64,000 nucleotides of DNA from Hallella seregens ATCC 51272 (GTDB taxonomy: Bacteria; Bacteroidota; Bacteroidia; Bacteroidales; Bacteroidaceae), in NCBI RefSeq assembly GCF_000518545.1, contig NZ_JADU01000012.1, positions 58,990-122,989 of the forward strand, written 5' to 3'. This document shows positions 8,346 through 15,346 of this stretch, one piece after another. The notes below the pieces were generated by a model. That model searched no databases, was not told the DNA's origin, and was given only the letters and a program-made list of their open reading frames with translations. How positions within the stretch are numbered: position 1 is the stretch's first letter; every line of letters starts with the position of its first letter. The position numbers and the translations under genes were made by a program.

Positions 8346-9497
8346 TTATTGGTAGAAGTTTTTTTCGTAGGCGGAAAATTCGTCTTTTCTTCTGACGCAG
8401 CGTTTCCACCAAGCCTCGATGAAGCCGCAGCCGTAGCCCATGAGCTGGGTGAAAGCGGCACGGATGCTGAGCAACCCGACAAGCGGGCTCTTGCACACGA
8501 CCGACGCATCCAGAAAGATGAGCAGGGCATAGAGCAGGAGCGGGCACACGCCCAAAGCCATGAGGGCCATGCCCGAGATGACGGAAGCCATGGGGCCCGA
8601 CAGGCAGGCCTGATGCCCGGCGGACGAGACGGCCATGAGCCCGACGAGCACGAGTAGCAGCCCCACGAGCATCACGGCGGCGAGCAGCCCCACCCCCACG
8701 GTGAACGCCATGGGAAGCAGGTGAACCAGCTTGAGGCTATCGGGATACTTCTTGTAAAGGTTGATGCGGGCGATGCCGCTGTTGTAGACTTGCCGCCAGA
8801 ACTTGCGGAAGTCGGTGCGCCGCTTGTGGTAGACCCACGCGCCGGGGAACAGCCGGCACCGGCATCCTGCCTTGAAGATGCGGATGGAAAAGTCGATGTC
8901 CTCGCCGAAACGCATCCTGCTGAATCCGCCCAGCTGCAGGTACACGTCGCGGCGAATGCCCATATTGAACGAGCGTGGATAGAACTTGTCGAGCTTCTTC
9001 TTGCCGCCGCGGATGCCGCCCGTGGTGAAGAACGAGGTCATGGCATAGGATATGGCTTTCTGTGTGGACGTGAAGGAGTCGTGCGCCCGGTCGGGGCCGC
9101 CGAAGGCATCGCTGGGCTCACGCCGCAGCTCCTCGGCCACGGCGTGCAGGTAGCCCGGGGGCAGCACCACGTCGGAGTCGAGCACAATCATGTATTCGCC
9201 CCGTGCCCGCTCCACGCCGTAGTTGCGGCTCTGGCCGGGTCCGCTGTTGGATTTCCAGAAATACTTCAGGTCGAGGCTCCCGGCGTAGCGGTCGCACACC
9301 TCGCGGCAGGGTTGCTGCGAGCCGTCCTCGACGACGATCACCTCGAAGTTGCGGACGGTCTGCCGGGTGAGGCTGTCGAGCAGTTCGTCCACCTCGTCGG
9401 GGCGGTTGTAGACGGGAATGATGAAAGAGTAGGTGGGTGTTTTCCCCAAAGTGTCAGGAGTGGCGGGGGAATGGGTGGTGTCGCAGGTGTTGTCCAT
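8346..9497 (-). CDS. Family 2 glycosyltransferase with C-terminal membrane helices
   Basis: Inverting GT-A glycosyltransferase of 383 aa, likely adding a sugar to a lipid-linked or surface glycan at the inner membrane. The nucleotide-sugar site begins at FIIPVYNRPDEVDELLDSL with VVEDGS. The metal-binding DxD is in IVLDSDVVLPPGYL, and the acceptor/catalytic region is GGFSRMRFGEDIDFS (ED motif). Two to three hydrophobic helices occupy about residues 260-350. Donor and acceptor cannot be told from sequence, and no polysaccharide cluster surrounds it. Confidence 0.85.
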   Translation of the reverse strand: MDNTCDTTHSPATPDTLGKTPTYSFIIPVYNRPDEVDELLDSLTRQTVRNFEVIVVEDGSQQPCREVCDRYAGSLDLKYFWKSNSGPGQSRNYGVERARGEYMIVLDSDVVLPPGYLHAVAEELRREPSDAFGGPDRAHDSFTSTQKAISYAMTSFFTTGGIRGGKKKLDKFYPRSFNMGIRRDVYLQLGGFSRMRFGEDIDFSIRIFKAGCRCRLFPGAWVYHKRRTDFRKFWRQVYNSGIARINLYKKYPDSLKLVHLLPMAFTVGVGLLAAVMLVGLLLVLVGLMAVSSAGHQACLSGPMASVISGMALMALGVCPLLLYALLIFLDASVVCKSPLVGLLSIRAAFTQLMGYGCGFIEAWWKRCVRRKDEFSAYEKNFYQ

Positions 9498-9704
9498 GAT
9501 AGAAACGGTGGATGGTCAGGCGTTAAGGGCTGTATCGGGCGGCAAGGCTGCCGGTGAGAAGCAAGCCTCCCCAAGCCTTTCCACGAAGAGGAAGGACGGC
9601 CGTTGCCCGATGGCGGGCGGGACCATCCCCTTGCTCGGAGGGGCTTGGGGAGACTCGAAAGGGGTGTGCGGGGCTTCCCCCGGGGTGAAGGGGGCGGGGC
9701 GGTC
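9498..9704. repeat. GC-rich intergenic inverted repeat
   Basis: This 207-nt gap between the glycosyltransferase and efp has no supported gene. CTCCCCAAGCC at about 9567-9577 pairs with GGCTTGGGGAG at 9642-9652, and further C-rich and G-rich blocks follow towards efp. It may terminate efp transcription. Confidence 0.55.
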
Positions 9705-10274
9705 TTACTTCTCCGTCACGCGGCCCACATAGCTGCCGTCGCGCGTGTCGACGGTAATGGTCTCGCCCTCGTTGATGAAGAGCGGCACGCGTACCTCGGC
9801 ACCCGTCTCCAGTGTGGCCGGCTTGGTGGCGTTGGTGGCGGTGTTTCCCTTCACGCCCGGCTCGCTGTGGGTGATGACGAGGTTGGTCTTCACCGGCATT
9901 TCGGCCGAGAGGATGGTGCCGTCAGAGGTGTCGGTCACCACGTCCACCACGTCGCCCTCCTTCATGAACTCCACGCCGGTAATCATATCCTTGGCGATGG
10001 GGATCTGTTCAAAGGTCTCCTGGTTCATGAAAATGCAGCCCGTACCGTCCTCATAGAGGTATTGATAGGGGCGGTGCTCCACGCGGACGTCGTCGAGTTT
10101 GAAGCCCACCTGGAACGTGCGCTCCAGCACACGGCCGTCGGCCACGTTCTTCAACTTGGTGTTCATCACGGTGTTTCCTTTGCCCGGCTTGCGGTGTTGG
10201 AAGTCCACGCACTTCCAAATGCCACCGTCCATACGGATACATGTCCCAATCTTGATTTCCTGAGAGTTAATCAT
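9705..10274 (-). CDS. efp: Translation elongation factor P
   Basis: Binds ribosomes stalled at polyproline stretches and promotes peptide bond formation. The 189-aa protein has the three beta-barrel domains of EF-P: an N-terminal KOW-like domain with the loop RKPGKGN (tip K32, the position that is post-translationally modified in other bacteria), then two OB domains with YLYEDGTGCIFMNQETFEQI and a C-terminal VPLFINEGETITVDTRDGSYVGRV. No EpmA/EarP-type modifying gene is adjacent. It is divergent from rpmH across a 213-nt promoter region. Confidence 0.98.
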   Translation of the reverse strand: MINSQEIKIGTCIRMDGGIWKCVDFQHRKPGKGNTVMNTKLKNVADGRVLERTFQVGFKLDDVRVEHRPYQYLYEDGTGCIFMNQETFEQIPIAKDMITGVEFMKEGDVVDVVTDTSDGTILSAEMPVKTNLVITHSEPGVKGNTATNATKPATLETGAEVRVPLFINEGETITVDTRDGSYVGRVTEK

Positions 10275-10318
10275 TTTGTGTCTTATTATTAAACTTGTTA
10301 TTGTCGATTTTGCAGCTG

Positions 10319-10326
10319 CAAAGTTA
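10319..10326 (-). promoter_or_regulatory. Probable -7 element of the efp promoter
   Basis: On the minus strand this reads TAACTTTG, a perfect -7 element about 45 nt upstream of the efp ATG. No good TTTG lies at the expected upstream distance, so only half of the promoter is clear. Confidence 0.5.
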
Positions 10327-10377
10327 CTATAAATTTAGAAAAAAACGCCGAAACGGCCACGAAAAATCGCTCGATTC

Positions 10378-10408
10378 TTTGCCATTCGGATTTTTTTGAG
10401 TAATTTTG
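10378..10408 (+). promoter_or_regulatory. Promoter for rpmH
   Basis: TTTG at 10378-10381 and TAATTTTG at 10401-10408 with a 19-nt spacer. Transcription would begin near 10414 and give a leader of about 75 nt before rpmH. Confidence 0.8.
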
Positions 10409-10487
10409 CAGCCCGAATGGGGGTACCGGTAGCTGGTATCGCCACACGGTTTTGCAACTACAATAAATTAAAATAAGGACAAATAAG

Positions 10488-10643
10488 ATGAAAAGAACAT
10501 TTCAGCCTCACAACCGCCGCCGCGTGAACAAGCACGGTTTCCGCGAGAGAATGGCAACCAAGAACGGTCGTCGCGTGCTGGCTTCGCGCCGCGCCCATGG
10601 CCGCAAGAAGTTGACCGTGTCTGACGAGCACCACGGAAAGTAA
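10488..10643 (+). CDS. rpmH: 50S ribosomal protein L34
   Basis: A 51-aa, strongly basic ribosomal protein. The sequence begins [20 protein letters not shown] and carries the hallmark block [24 protein letters not shown], with an acidic/histidine tail. It has its own promoter and a following hairpin terminator, so it is monocistronic here and not linked to rnpA/dnaA. It is the last host gene before the integrated element. Confidence 0.97.
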   Translation: MKRTFQPHNRRRVNKHGFRERMATKNGRRVLASRRAHGRKKLTVSDEHHGK

Positions 10644-10670
10644 CCCGTTGCCACCGCAATGCGGCAGCAG

Positions 10671-10709
10671 AAGGAGGGTGTGTCATCCAAGGATGGCGCG
10701 CCCTCCTTT
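10671..10709 (+). terminator. Terminator after rpmH
   Basis: AAGGAGGG..CATCC pairs with GGATG..CCCTCCTT around an AA loop and is followed by TGCTTTTAT. Strong stem at the expected distance, 28 nt after the rpmH stop. Confidence 0.85.
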
Positions 10710-10743
10710 GCTTTTATACCGGCCGGTGCGTCTGCGGCGGCCG

Positions 10744-10787
10744 TGCAGGGGCCGTGCGATGACGGCACAATCGCCGCGCGTTTACGC
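10744..10787. repeat. 22-bp GC-rich repeat units at the left junction
   Basis: Two consecutive 22-bp units (10744-10765 ending GCGATGACGG, and 10766-10787 ending GCGTTTACGC) abut the point where composition drops. The array resumes in register after the element (units ending at 23755, 23777 and 23799), so the uninterrupted site was a single array. Confidence 0.75.
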
Positions 10788-10792
10788 GGTAA
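10777..10792. other. Candidate left attachment site (attL)
   Basis: CGCGTTTACGCGGTAA matches 23745-23760 (CGCGTTTACGCCGTAA) at 15 of 16 positions in direct orientation. The shift from GC-rich to AT-rich sequence occurs right after it. The exact crossover cannot be fixed from one sequence. Confidence 0.6.
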
Positions 10793-10910
10793 GATATTTA
10801 TTAAAGTGTATCTAATTGAAAATAAAGAAGTTATCTTATTGATACAACTAAACTGGTAACGACTTAGAAACGAGCAAACTACTTGGCTCCGCTGTTTTCT
10901 GCCTAACAAA

Positions 10911-10966
10911 GAACGCTTGTTATTCTGTTTGCAAAGATAATACTTTGCTGGCGAATAACAAGCGTT
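10911..10966. terminator. Hairpin terminator at the left end of the element
   Basis: A 14-bp stem (GAACGCTTGTTATTC against GAATAACAAGCGTT) encloses a smaller CAAAG/CTTTG hairpin and is followed by TTTTTA on the plus strand. It probably ends relaxase transcription and insulates the element from rpmH. Confidence 0.7.
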
Positions 10967-11018
10967 TTTAATGAGATATTCTTCTTTCTGCACTTTTCTA
11001 ATGCGATTTTTGATAGGG

Positions 11019-12053
11019 TTATAATCCTCGTCCTCGCTTCTTCTTTCTGTTTGCTTGGTTTCTGAGTTTGCGCTGCCACGCTGTCTCGGCATAGTCATAA
11101 CCTTGCGTAGTTGGTGTAATCAAATCTCCTAACCCTTCCACTACTTCATTGGCTGCACTAACAATGGTGTCTATCACCGCACCAATAGGATTTTGCACTT
11201 GTGAGGTGTCATTGTCCCGTGAGACTGTGGAACGGCTTTTGGGTACAAGATGATAACCTGTATCAGGTTGTTCGTTCTTTTCTGTTGATTCTTGTACTGT
11301 TAGATGTGGTTTCCTTGTTTCTTCCTTGTTAGTTGCTTCAAAGTTCTTCTGCAAGGAATGGTAACCGAACTCCCTGCCGATTTCGGATGCCTTGAAGGAT
11401 TGTCCTGCGTATGAGAACTTCAACCCATAGACCTTGCCCTGCTTGTTCTTCAAGCGGTCAATGGTTACGCCACTCTTGCTAAGGTCGTAGAGAAACATGG
11501 AATATCCAGATATGCCACTGCCCTTGTATTTGCTGAGTAAGGCATAGCAGATTTGTTGCACCTCTGTCTTTGTCTGTTCTCTCGTGGGATTGGCTTTTAC
11601 CTTTTGGTGTTTCCTTTCGTTTTTCTCCCTGCTGATTTCCTCTGCCACTCTTGCTGCCCTGTTGCTCACGAAGGTGGTATCATACACTTCTCCATATAGG
11701 CTGATGCGGTTGGCAATGATATGGATGTGTCTGTTATCGGTATCCTTGTGCGTTACCGCTACCCATTGGTGGTTGTCAAGTCCCATTTGTTTGGCAAACA
11801 GATGGGGTATCCTCATAAGTTCTGACACAGGTAGCTTTCTTTCGTCTTGTGGTGCGATACCGATTTCAATGCGGAGGAACTTGTTCCTGCAATGTGTGTT
11901 GTAATCGCTGACCACTTTCATTTCTTCGTAAATCTCCTTCGGGGTAGTCCCGTAGAGATGATTGGAAACAAGGTGATGCCCGAGCTTGCCTTCTCTGAAG
12001 ATATAGTCTAAAGCCGTGCTGCCATGCGCTATCGCCTTACACTTTCCTATCAT
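11019..12053 (-). CDS. Relaxase/mobilization nuclease (PF03432 type)
   Basis: Nicks the element's oriT and stays bound to the 5' end during transfer through a helper's conjugation pore. The 344-aa protein has the family's N-terminal tyrosine region (STALDYIFREGK) and motif III WVAVTHKDTDNRHIHIIANRI, with the HxDxxxxHxH metal ligands around residues 100-115. The C-terminus is basic (NQANRKKKRGRG). It resembles MobB/MocA-like relaxases of Bacteroides mobilizable elements. It overlaps the upstream mobC-like gene by 17 nt, so the pair is translationally linked. Confidence 0.92.
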   Translation of the reverse strand: MIGKCKAIAHGSTALDYIFREGKLGHHLVSNHLYGTTPKEIYEEMKVVSDYNTHCRNKFLRIEIGIAPQDERKLPVSELMRIPHLFAKQMGLDNHQWVAVTHKDTDNRHIHIIANRISLYGEVYDTTFVSNRAARVAEEISREKNERKHQKVKANPTREQTKTEVQQICYALLSKYKGSGISGYSMFLYDLSKSGVTIDRLKNKQGKVYGLKFSYAGQSFKASEIGREFGYHSLQKNFEATNKEETRKPHLTVQESTEKNEQPDTGYHLVPKSRSTVSRDNDTSQVQNPIGAVIDTIVSAANEVVEGLGDLITPTTQGYDYAETAWQRKLRNQANRKKKRGRGL

Positions 12054-12468
12054 CTCTTCTCATATTTAAGACCTTATATATCTCATCGTCTACACGAAAA
12101 TTGGGGTCGTAAAATCGCTTAAATGCCTCTTTGGCACATAGGGAAAGGTTCTTTGTGATATGTAGCCAATCCTCGTCCTTGACCTTGATGAGGTTGGAAA
12201 CCTGCCCATAGAACCGTCCTGTATGCTGAAGTATACAAATGGCTTCCCTTTCATTGGCGGTCATCTTGGGAACGGCTGCCACCTCTCCATTTAAGAGTAT
12301 CTCACGGCAGTAATCGGAGAACTTACGCCCCGCACTTTCCGCCTTTGACTTGATACGCTGCTTTTCCTCTGAGGTACACCTTACCTTGATAAACTCTGTC
12401 TTGTTCATCTTCTGCTCTTCCTTATTCTGTTGCTGCCACTTGGCTGGCTTTCTATTATATCTGTCCAT
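12037..12468 (-). CDS. MobC-like relaxosome accessory protein
   Basis: A 143-aa basic protein that would bind oriT and help the relaxase. After a variable basic leader, residues 22-65 form the ribbon-helix-helix-like segment (FIKVRCTSEEKQRIKSKAES, then FSDYCREILLNGE). The ILQHTGRFYGQVSNLIK helix is typical of the Bacteroidales MobC/mobilisation-protein family. The ATG at 12468 and the internal ATG at 12408 (MNKTEF) are both possible, and the second better matches the conserved core. Confidence 0.85.
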   Translation of the reverse strand: MDRYNRKPAKWQQQNKEEQKMNKTEFIKVRCTSEEKQRIKSKAESAGRKFSDYCREILLNGEVAAVPKMTANEREAICILQHTGRFYGQVSNLIKVKDEDWLHITKNLSLCAKEAFKRFYDPNFRVDDEIYKVLNMRRDDRKV

Positions 12469-12553
12469 ATAAGTTTCTTTGAAAGTTAATCATTTTAGAT
12501 GATTTGTTGTTGCTTAATTTCTGGACACTGACCGATGAGAACGGAGTGATTAC

Positions 12554-12640
12554 GGTCTTATCTCCCCGACAGTCTGACGAGGGGAGCAGGGCGCAGTTTG
12601 TGGGTACAAACTGACGTCTTGCAATGTCAGTGATAAGACC
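12554..12640. other. Cloverleaf-like structured region, candidate oriT
   Basis: A perfect 9-bp closing stem (GGTCTTATC at 12554-12562, GATAAGACC at 12632-12640) encloses three hairpins: CTCCCC/GGGGAG, CAGTTTGT/ACAAACTG (8 bp perfect) and TGAC/GTCA. It lies 86 nt upstream of the mobC-like gene. That position and the dense inverted repeats suit an oriT; a structured RNA is an alternative. Confidence 0.45.
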
Positions 12641-12740
12641 ATTTACGCAAGAGGCGTTTTACAGCCGAAAAGTGAATGTCGTGCATTCTGTGTTTAACTG
12701 TGTTCGTGGTGTTCTCATCATTCAGATGTCTGCTTGCTAA

Positions 12741-12803
12741 AAATATGATGTCATATTTGTCCAAATATGACGTCTCATTTACGAGAATATGACATCATAT
12801 TTT
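12741..12803. repeat. Three copies of an AAATATGAYRTCATATTT palindrome
   Basis: Copy 1 (12741-12758) is an inverted repeat with arms AAATATGA/TCATATTT. Copy 3 (12786-12803) is its reverse complement, and copy 2 (12763-12778) is partial (AAATATGACGTC). Spacing is about 22 bp. These look like operator or iteron sites for an element-encoded DNA-binding protein in the gap between the mobC-like and DUF3408 genes. Confidence 0.6.
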
Positions 12804-12871
12804 AATGCGATAGTAGGATTAGAGCGGGAAATAAATCTTTTGAAATTCATCCCTCGCCCCTCCCCTGCGGT

Positions 12872-13315
12872 TTATAACCTCTTCCATTTCTCTATGTCCT
12901 CACCGTACTCCTCCAGATGGAGGCGTACGATGTTCTCCACGAAACTTGAGAGGTTGCTGCGCCTGTCACCCAACCTGCGGACGACGAAGTCGGCACGTTT
13001 CTGTGTCTCCCTGCTCAGATAAACCGCCTTTCGGTCGTTCAATTTGGACGGAACAAGGAACGCCTGTTTGTAAGCTTCAAGCGTTCCCCGTCTCATCTTG
13101 GCACTGATGCGCCGTTGAATGGTTGCATTCTCTGTGTGCTGTGCAGGTTCGGATGGCGTGGCATGTTCCACCTCTTGTTGCTTTTGAATAAAATTCATTC
13201 TCTTTGCCTGAAATTCGGCGATGGTTTCTTCACTTGAACTTTGAGCTTGGCTTATAACCAAAAGATTCTTCGATGAAACGATCCATTTCTTCTGTGTTTT
13301 TTCCTTTCTCATCAC
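12872..13315 (-). CDS. DUF3408-type mobile-element protein
   Basis: A 147-aa protein found in Bacteroidales conjugative and mobilizable elements. The N-terminal half (to about residue 95) is polar and low-complexity. The C-terminal half carries the conserved DUF3408 block: a strand YLSRETQKRADFVVRRLGD followed by a helix NLSSFVENIVRLHLEEY, which resembles a ribbon-helix-helix DNA-binding fold. It may bind the palindromes just downstream of its stop or serve as a partition/relaxosome accessory; neither is shown. The function of the family is unproven. Confidence 0.75.
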   Translation of the reverse strand: MMRKEKTQKKWIVSSKNLLVISQAQSSSEETIAEFQAKRMNFIQKQQEVEHATPSEPAQHTENATIQRRISAKMRRGTLEAYKQAFLVPSKLNDRKAVYLSRETQKRADFVVRRLGDRRSNLSSFVENIVRLHLEEYGEDIEKWKRL

Positions 13316-13600
13316 TCTATCTTATTTTAAGTTTGACTTGTTTGGGTCCAGCCGTTTTCGTTTCGGGTGCTTAAAAAGGTAGGGATTAGGGAATGCAAGG
13401 TTTTTCGGGAAAATACTACCCGCAGGACTAGAGATTTTTCCCGAAGACAGGAGACTTGGCCTTGCTTTCCCGTCAAATCCCGGAGTTACCTTTACGCCCA
13501 GAACGAAAATGACTGTCTGATGTGGCTCACTGAAAGGCGCGAAAATGGAGGTAAACGGAAGTAGAGGCAGATTAGATAGAAAACTTCAAAAGAGAAATCC
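13316..13600. other. Gap with a TTCGGGAAAA hairpin; no supported gene
   Basis: TTCGGGAAAA (13404-13413) pairs with TTTTCCCGAA (13436-13445) around a 22-nt loop. A 65-codon frame at 13367-13564 spans this hairpin but has no recognisable protein features and is treated as spurious. The hairpin may be a transcription or replication signal of the element. Confidence 0.4.
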
Positions 13601-13771
13601 ATGAAAAAAGTACCCCCCAACAAAAAGAGCATAGCCAGTTGCGTGAAATTGGGCAAACCACCTGCAAGGAAGTATGGCTTTATCTGTCTGGCCAGACGTG
13701 TCGGATCGGGCGGTCATACACGGCTTTCCGCTTTCGGCTCAAAGGAACAGCAAAAAATAAAAATCATCTGA
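13601..13771 (+). CDS. Possible 56-aa basic protein, unknown
   Basis: A short frame starting MKKVPPNKKSIASC and ending KEQQKIKII. It is rich in Lys/Arg with two cysteines and has no domain I recognise. It ends 40 nt before a strong hairpin terminator. It could be a remnant of an element gene, because its codon composition matches the mob genes more than the AT-rich cargo. Low confidence that it is expressed. Confidence 0.3.
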   Translation: MKKVPPNKKSIASCVKLGKPPARKYGFICLARRVGSGGHTRLSAFGSKEQQKIKII

Positions 13772-13809
13772 AAAGCCGTAAAAGCACCTCTTTGGCATAA
13801 GCACAAAAG

Positions 13810-13868
13810 AAATGGGCTTTGCCTCATCAGTCTAAACTGTTGTTTAGGCGTGAGACAAAGCCCTTTTC
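13810..13868. terminator. Long hairpin terminator before the cargo operon
   Basis: GGGCTTTGCCTCAT..CTAAAC pairs with GTTTAG..GTGAGACAAAGCCC around a TGTT loop, flanked by A-rich and TTTTCT ends. This stem of more than 20 bp would stop transcription entering the cargo from the left. Confidence 0.75.
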
Positions 13869-13883
13869 TCCGCTTATGCAGTA

Positions 13884-13930
13884 GTCGGCACACGTTCGTT
13901 CAAAATCCTTTTGGGCGATGGTGTGCCGAC
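13884..13930. repeat. 10-bp perfect inverted repeat at the cargo's left edge
   Basis: GTCGGCACAC (13884-13893) and GTGTGCCGAC (13921-13930) are exact complements with a 27-nt loop. Immediately to the right the sequence becomes strongly AT-rich. It may be an operator, a terminator or a scar at the cargo boundary. Confidence 0.55.
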
Positions 13931-14012
13931 AGACAAAAACCGATTTTACGGAATGTTGTTATGTTTATATTGGTAATATTTATTATTATAATTATAAAAA
14001 CACGCTAATCAT

Positions 14013-14043
14013 TTTGTCATTCGGACTATCTTTATTAAATTTG
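14013..14043 (+). promoter_or_regulatory. Promoter of the cargo operon
   Basis: TTTG at 14013-14016 and TAAATTTG at 14036-14043 with a 19-nt spacer, matching the Bacteroidetes consensus. Predicted start near 14050 leaves a very short leader (about 12-18 nt) before the HTH gene. No second strong promoter is seen inside the operon. Confidence 0.82.
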
Positions 14044-14067
14044 CAGATTATAGCAATAGTTATGCAA

Positions 14068-14298
14068 ATGAAGCGGATAAATCGACTGAAAATAGTGCTT
14101 GCGAAACAAGGTAAAACCGGGAAATGGTTGGCGCATGCATTAGGTAAAAATGAATCGACAGTCTCTCGTTGGTGTACAAACGAAGTTCAGCCTTCGGTAG
14201 AAACACTACTGACGATTGCCGAAACTTTAAAAGTTGATATTAAAGAATTACTTTGTTCTACGCATATGTGTAATCAAGATGATAGTATCCAAATATAA
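14068..14298 (+). CDS. Small Xre-family HTH regulator of the methyltransferase operon
   Basis: A 76-aa helix-turn-helix protein (Cro/C1 type). It begins MKRINRLKIVLAKQG and has helices WLAHALGKNESTVSRWCTN (recognition helix STVSRWC) and a PSVETLLTIAETLKVDIKELL tail typical of the family. The frame is open further upstream, but ATG 14068 or 14062 is the first compatible with the mapped promoter. Its 3' end overlaps the methyltransferase gene by 20 nt. By analogy with control (C) proteins of restriction-modification systems it probably times expression of the downstream genes; that role is inferred. Confidence 0.88.
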   Translation: MKRINRLKIVLAKQGKTGKWLAHALGKNESTVSRWCTNEVQPSVETLLTIAETLKVDIKELLCSTHMCNQDDSIQI

Positions 14299-15346
14299 AG
14301 CAATCGATTTTTTCTGCGGAGGAGGCGGAATGACTTGCGGTTTAAGACAGGCAGGGATTAACGTTATAGCAGGTGTGGACTTTGATCAAGATGCCAAAGA
14401 AACGTACGAACACAATAATCCCGGAAGTGTTTTCATTCAAACTAATATAAAGAATTTACGGAGCAATTATTTTGAGCGAAAATTCGGGATACGGAAAAAT
14501 GACGACTTTTTGATTTTGGTAGGATGCAGTCCCTGCCAATTTTACAGTATAATTAATACGGATAAGAATAAAGCTTTAAAATCGAAGGATTTATTAAAAA
14601 ATTTTGCTCGGTTCATCGAATATTATAGACCGGGATATGTATTAGTGGAAAATGTTCCGGGTATAATCACAAATAAAGATAGTATTTTACCTTATTTTCT
14701 ACGAAAATTGGAAAACCTCGGATATAAAAATCCTGTTTATAAGGTTGTAGATATGAGCCATTACGGCGTACCTCAAAGTCGTCGAAGATTTACTCTTATC
14801 GCAACACGATTGGAAAATGTCAATATACATTTACCTAAAGCGGACGATAAAGAGACCGTATTAGCCGATTATTTAGGTGAAGGGAATGGTTTTCCCAAAG
14901 TTAGCGCAGGACATAAAGACGGTAGTGTGTTTAACCATACGGTTGCCAGATTAAGTGATATATGCCTTAAACGATTGGCAAAGACCAAACACGACGGCGG
15001 GAACAGACTTGATTGGGCAAACGATCCGGAATTGCAATTACCTTGCTTTGTAGGAAAAGACGATTGCTTTAAAGATACATTCGGGCGTATGTGGTGGCAT
15101 CGACCGGCTTCGACTATTACAACTAAATTTTATAGTATCTCAAACGGACGTTTCGGACATCCGGAAGAAGATCGGGCTCTTTCTTTACGGGAAGGTGCAA
15201 CATTGCAAACATTCCCGAAAACCTATGTGTTTAAAACAAATAGTATTGCCGCAACGGCAAAATTAATCGGCAATGCTGTTCCGTGTGAATATGCTCGGCG
15301 ATTAGGTGAAACGATAAAAGCACAGGAAAACAATGGCACAATTTAA
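14279..15346 (+). CDS. C5-cytosine DNA methyltransferase
   Basis: Transfers a methyl group from SAM to C5 of cytosine in a specific DNA sequence. The 355-aa protein has the family motifs in order: I DFFCGGGGMTCGL, IV GCSPCQ with catalytic C86, VI VENVPG, VIII QSRRRFTLIA, and X GNAVPCEYA at the C-terminus. The target-recognition region lies between VIII and X and does not tell the site. ATG 14279 is chosen because it directly precedes motif I; an upstream ATG at 14234 would add 15 residues. It overlaps the HTH gene by 20 nt and the ATPase gene by 14 nt. Strongly AT-rich. Confidence 0.96.
   Translation: MIVSKYKAIDFFCGGGGMTCGLRQAGINVIAGVDFDQDAKETYEHNNPGSVFIQTNIKNLRSNYFERKFGIRKNDDFLILVGCSPCQFYSIINTDKNKALKSKDLLKNFARFIEYYRPGYVLVENVPGIITNKDSILPYFLRKLENLGYKNPVYKVVDMSHYGVPQSRRRFTLIATRLENVNIHLPKADDKETVLADYLGEGNGFPKVSAGHKDGSVFNHTVARLSDICLKRLAKTKHDGGNRLDWANDPELQLPCFVGKDDCFKDTFGRMWWHRPASTITTKFYSISNGRFGHPEEDRALSLREGATLQTFPKTYVFKTNSIAATAKLIGNAVPCEYARRLGETIKAQENNGTI

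Noticed and set aside
10508..11098. 196-codon minus frame crossing rpmH and the element junction
   Set aside because: Crosses the host/element boundary and is antisense to rpmH, so it cannot be an ancestral gene.
13367..13564. 65-codon frame in the element
   Set aside because: No recognisable features, and it spans a hairpin; likely chance.
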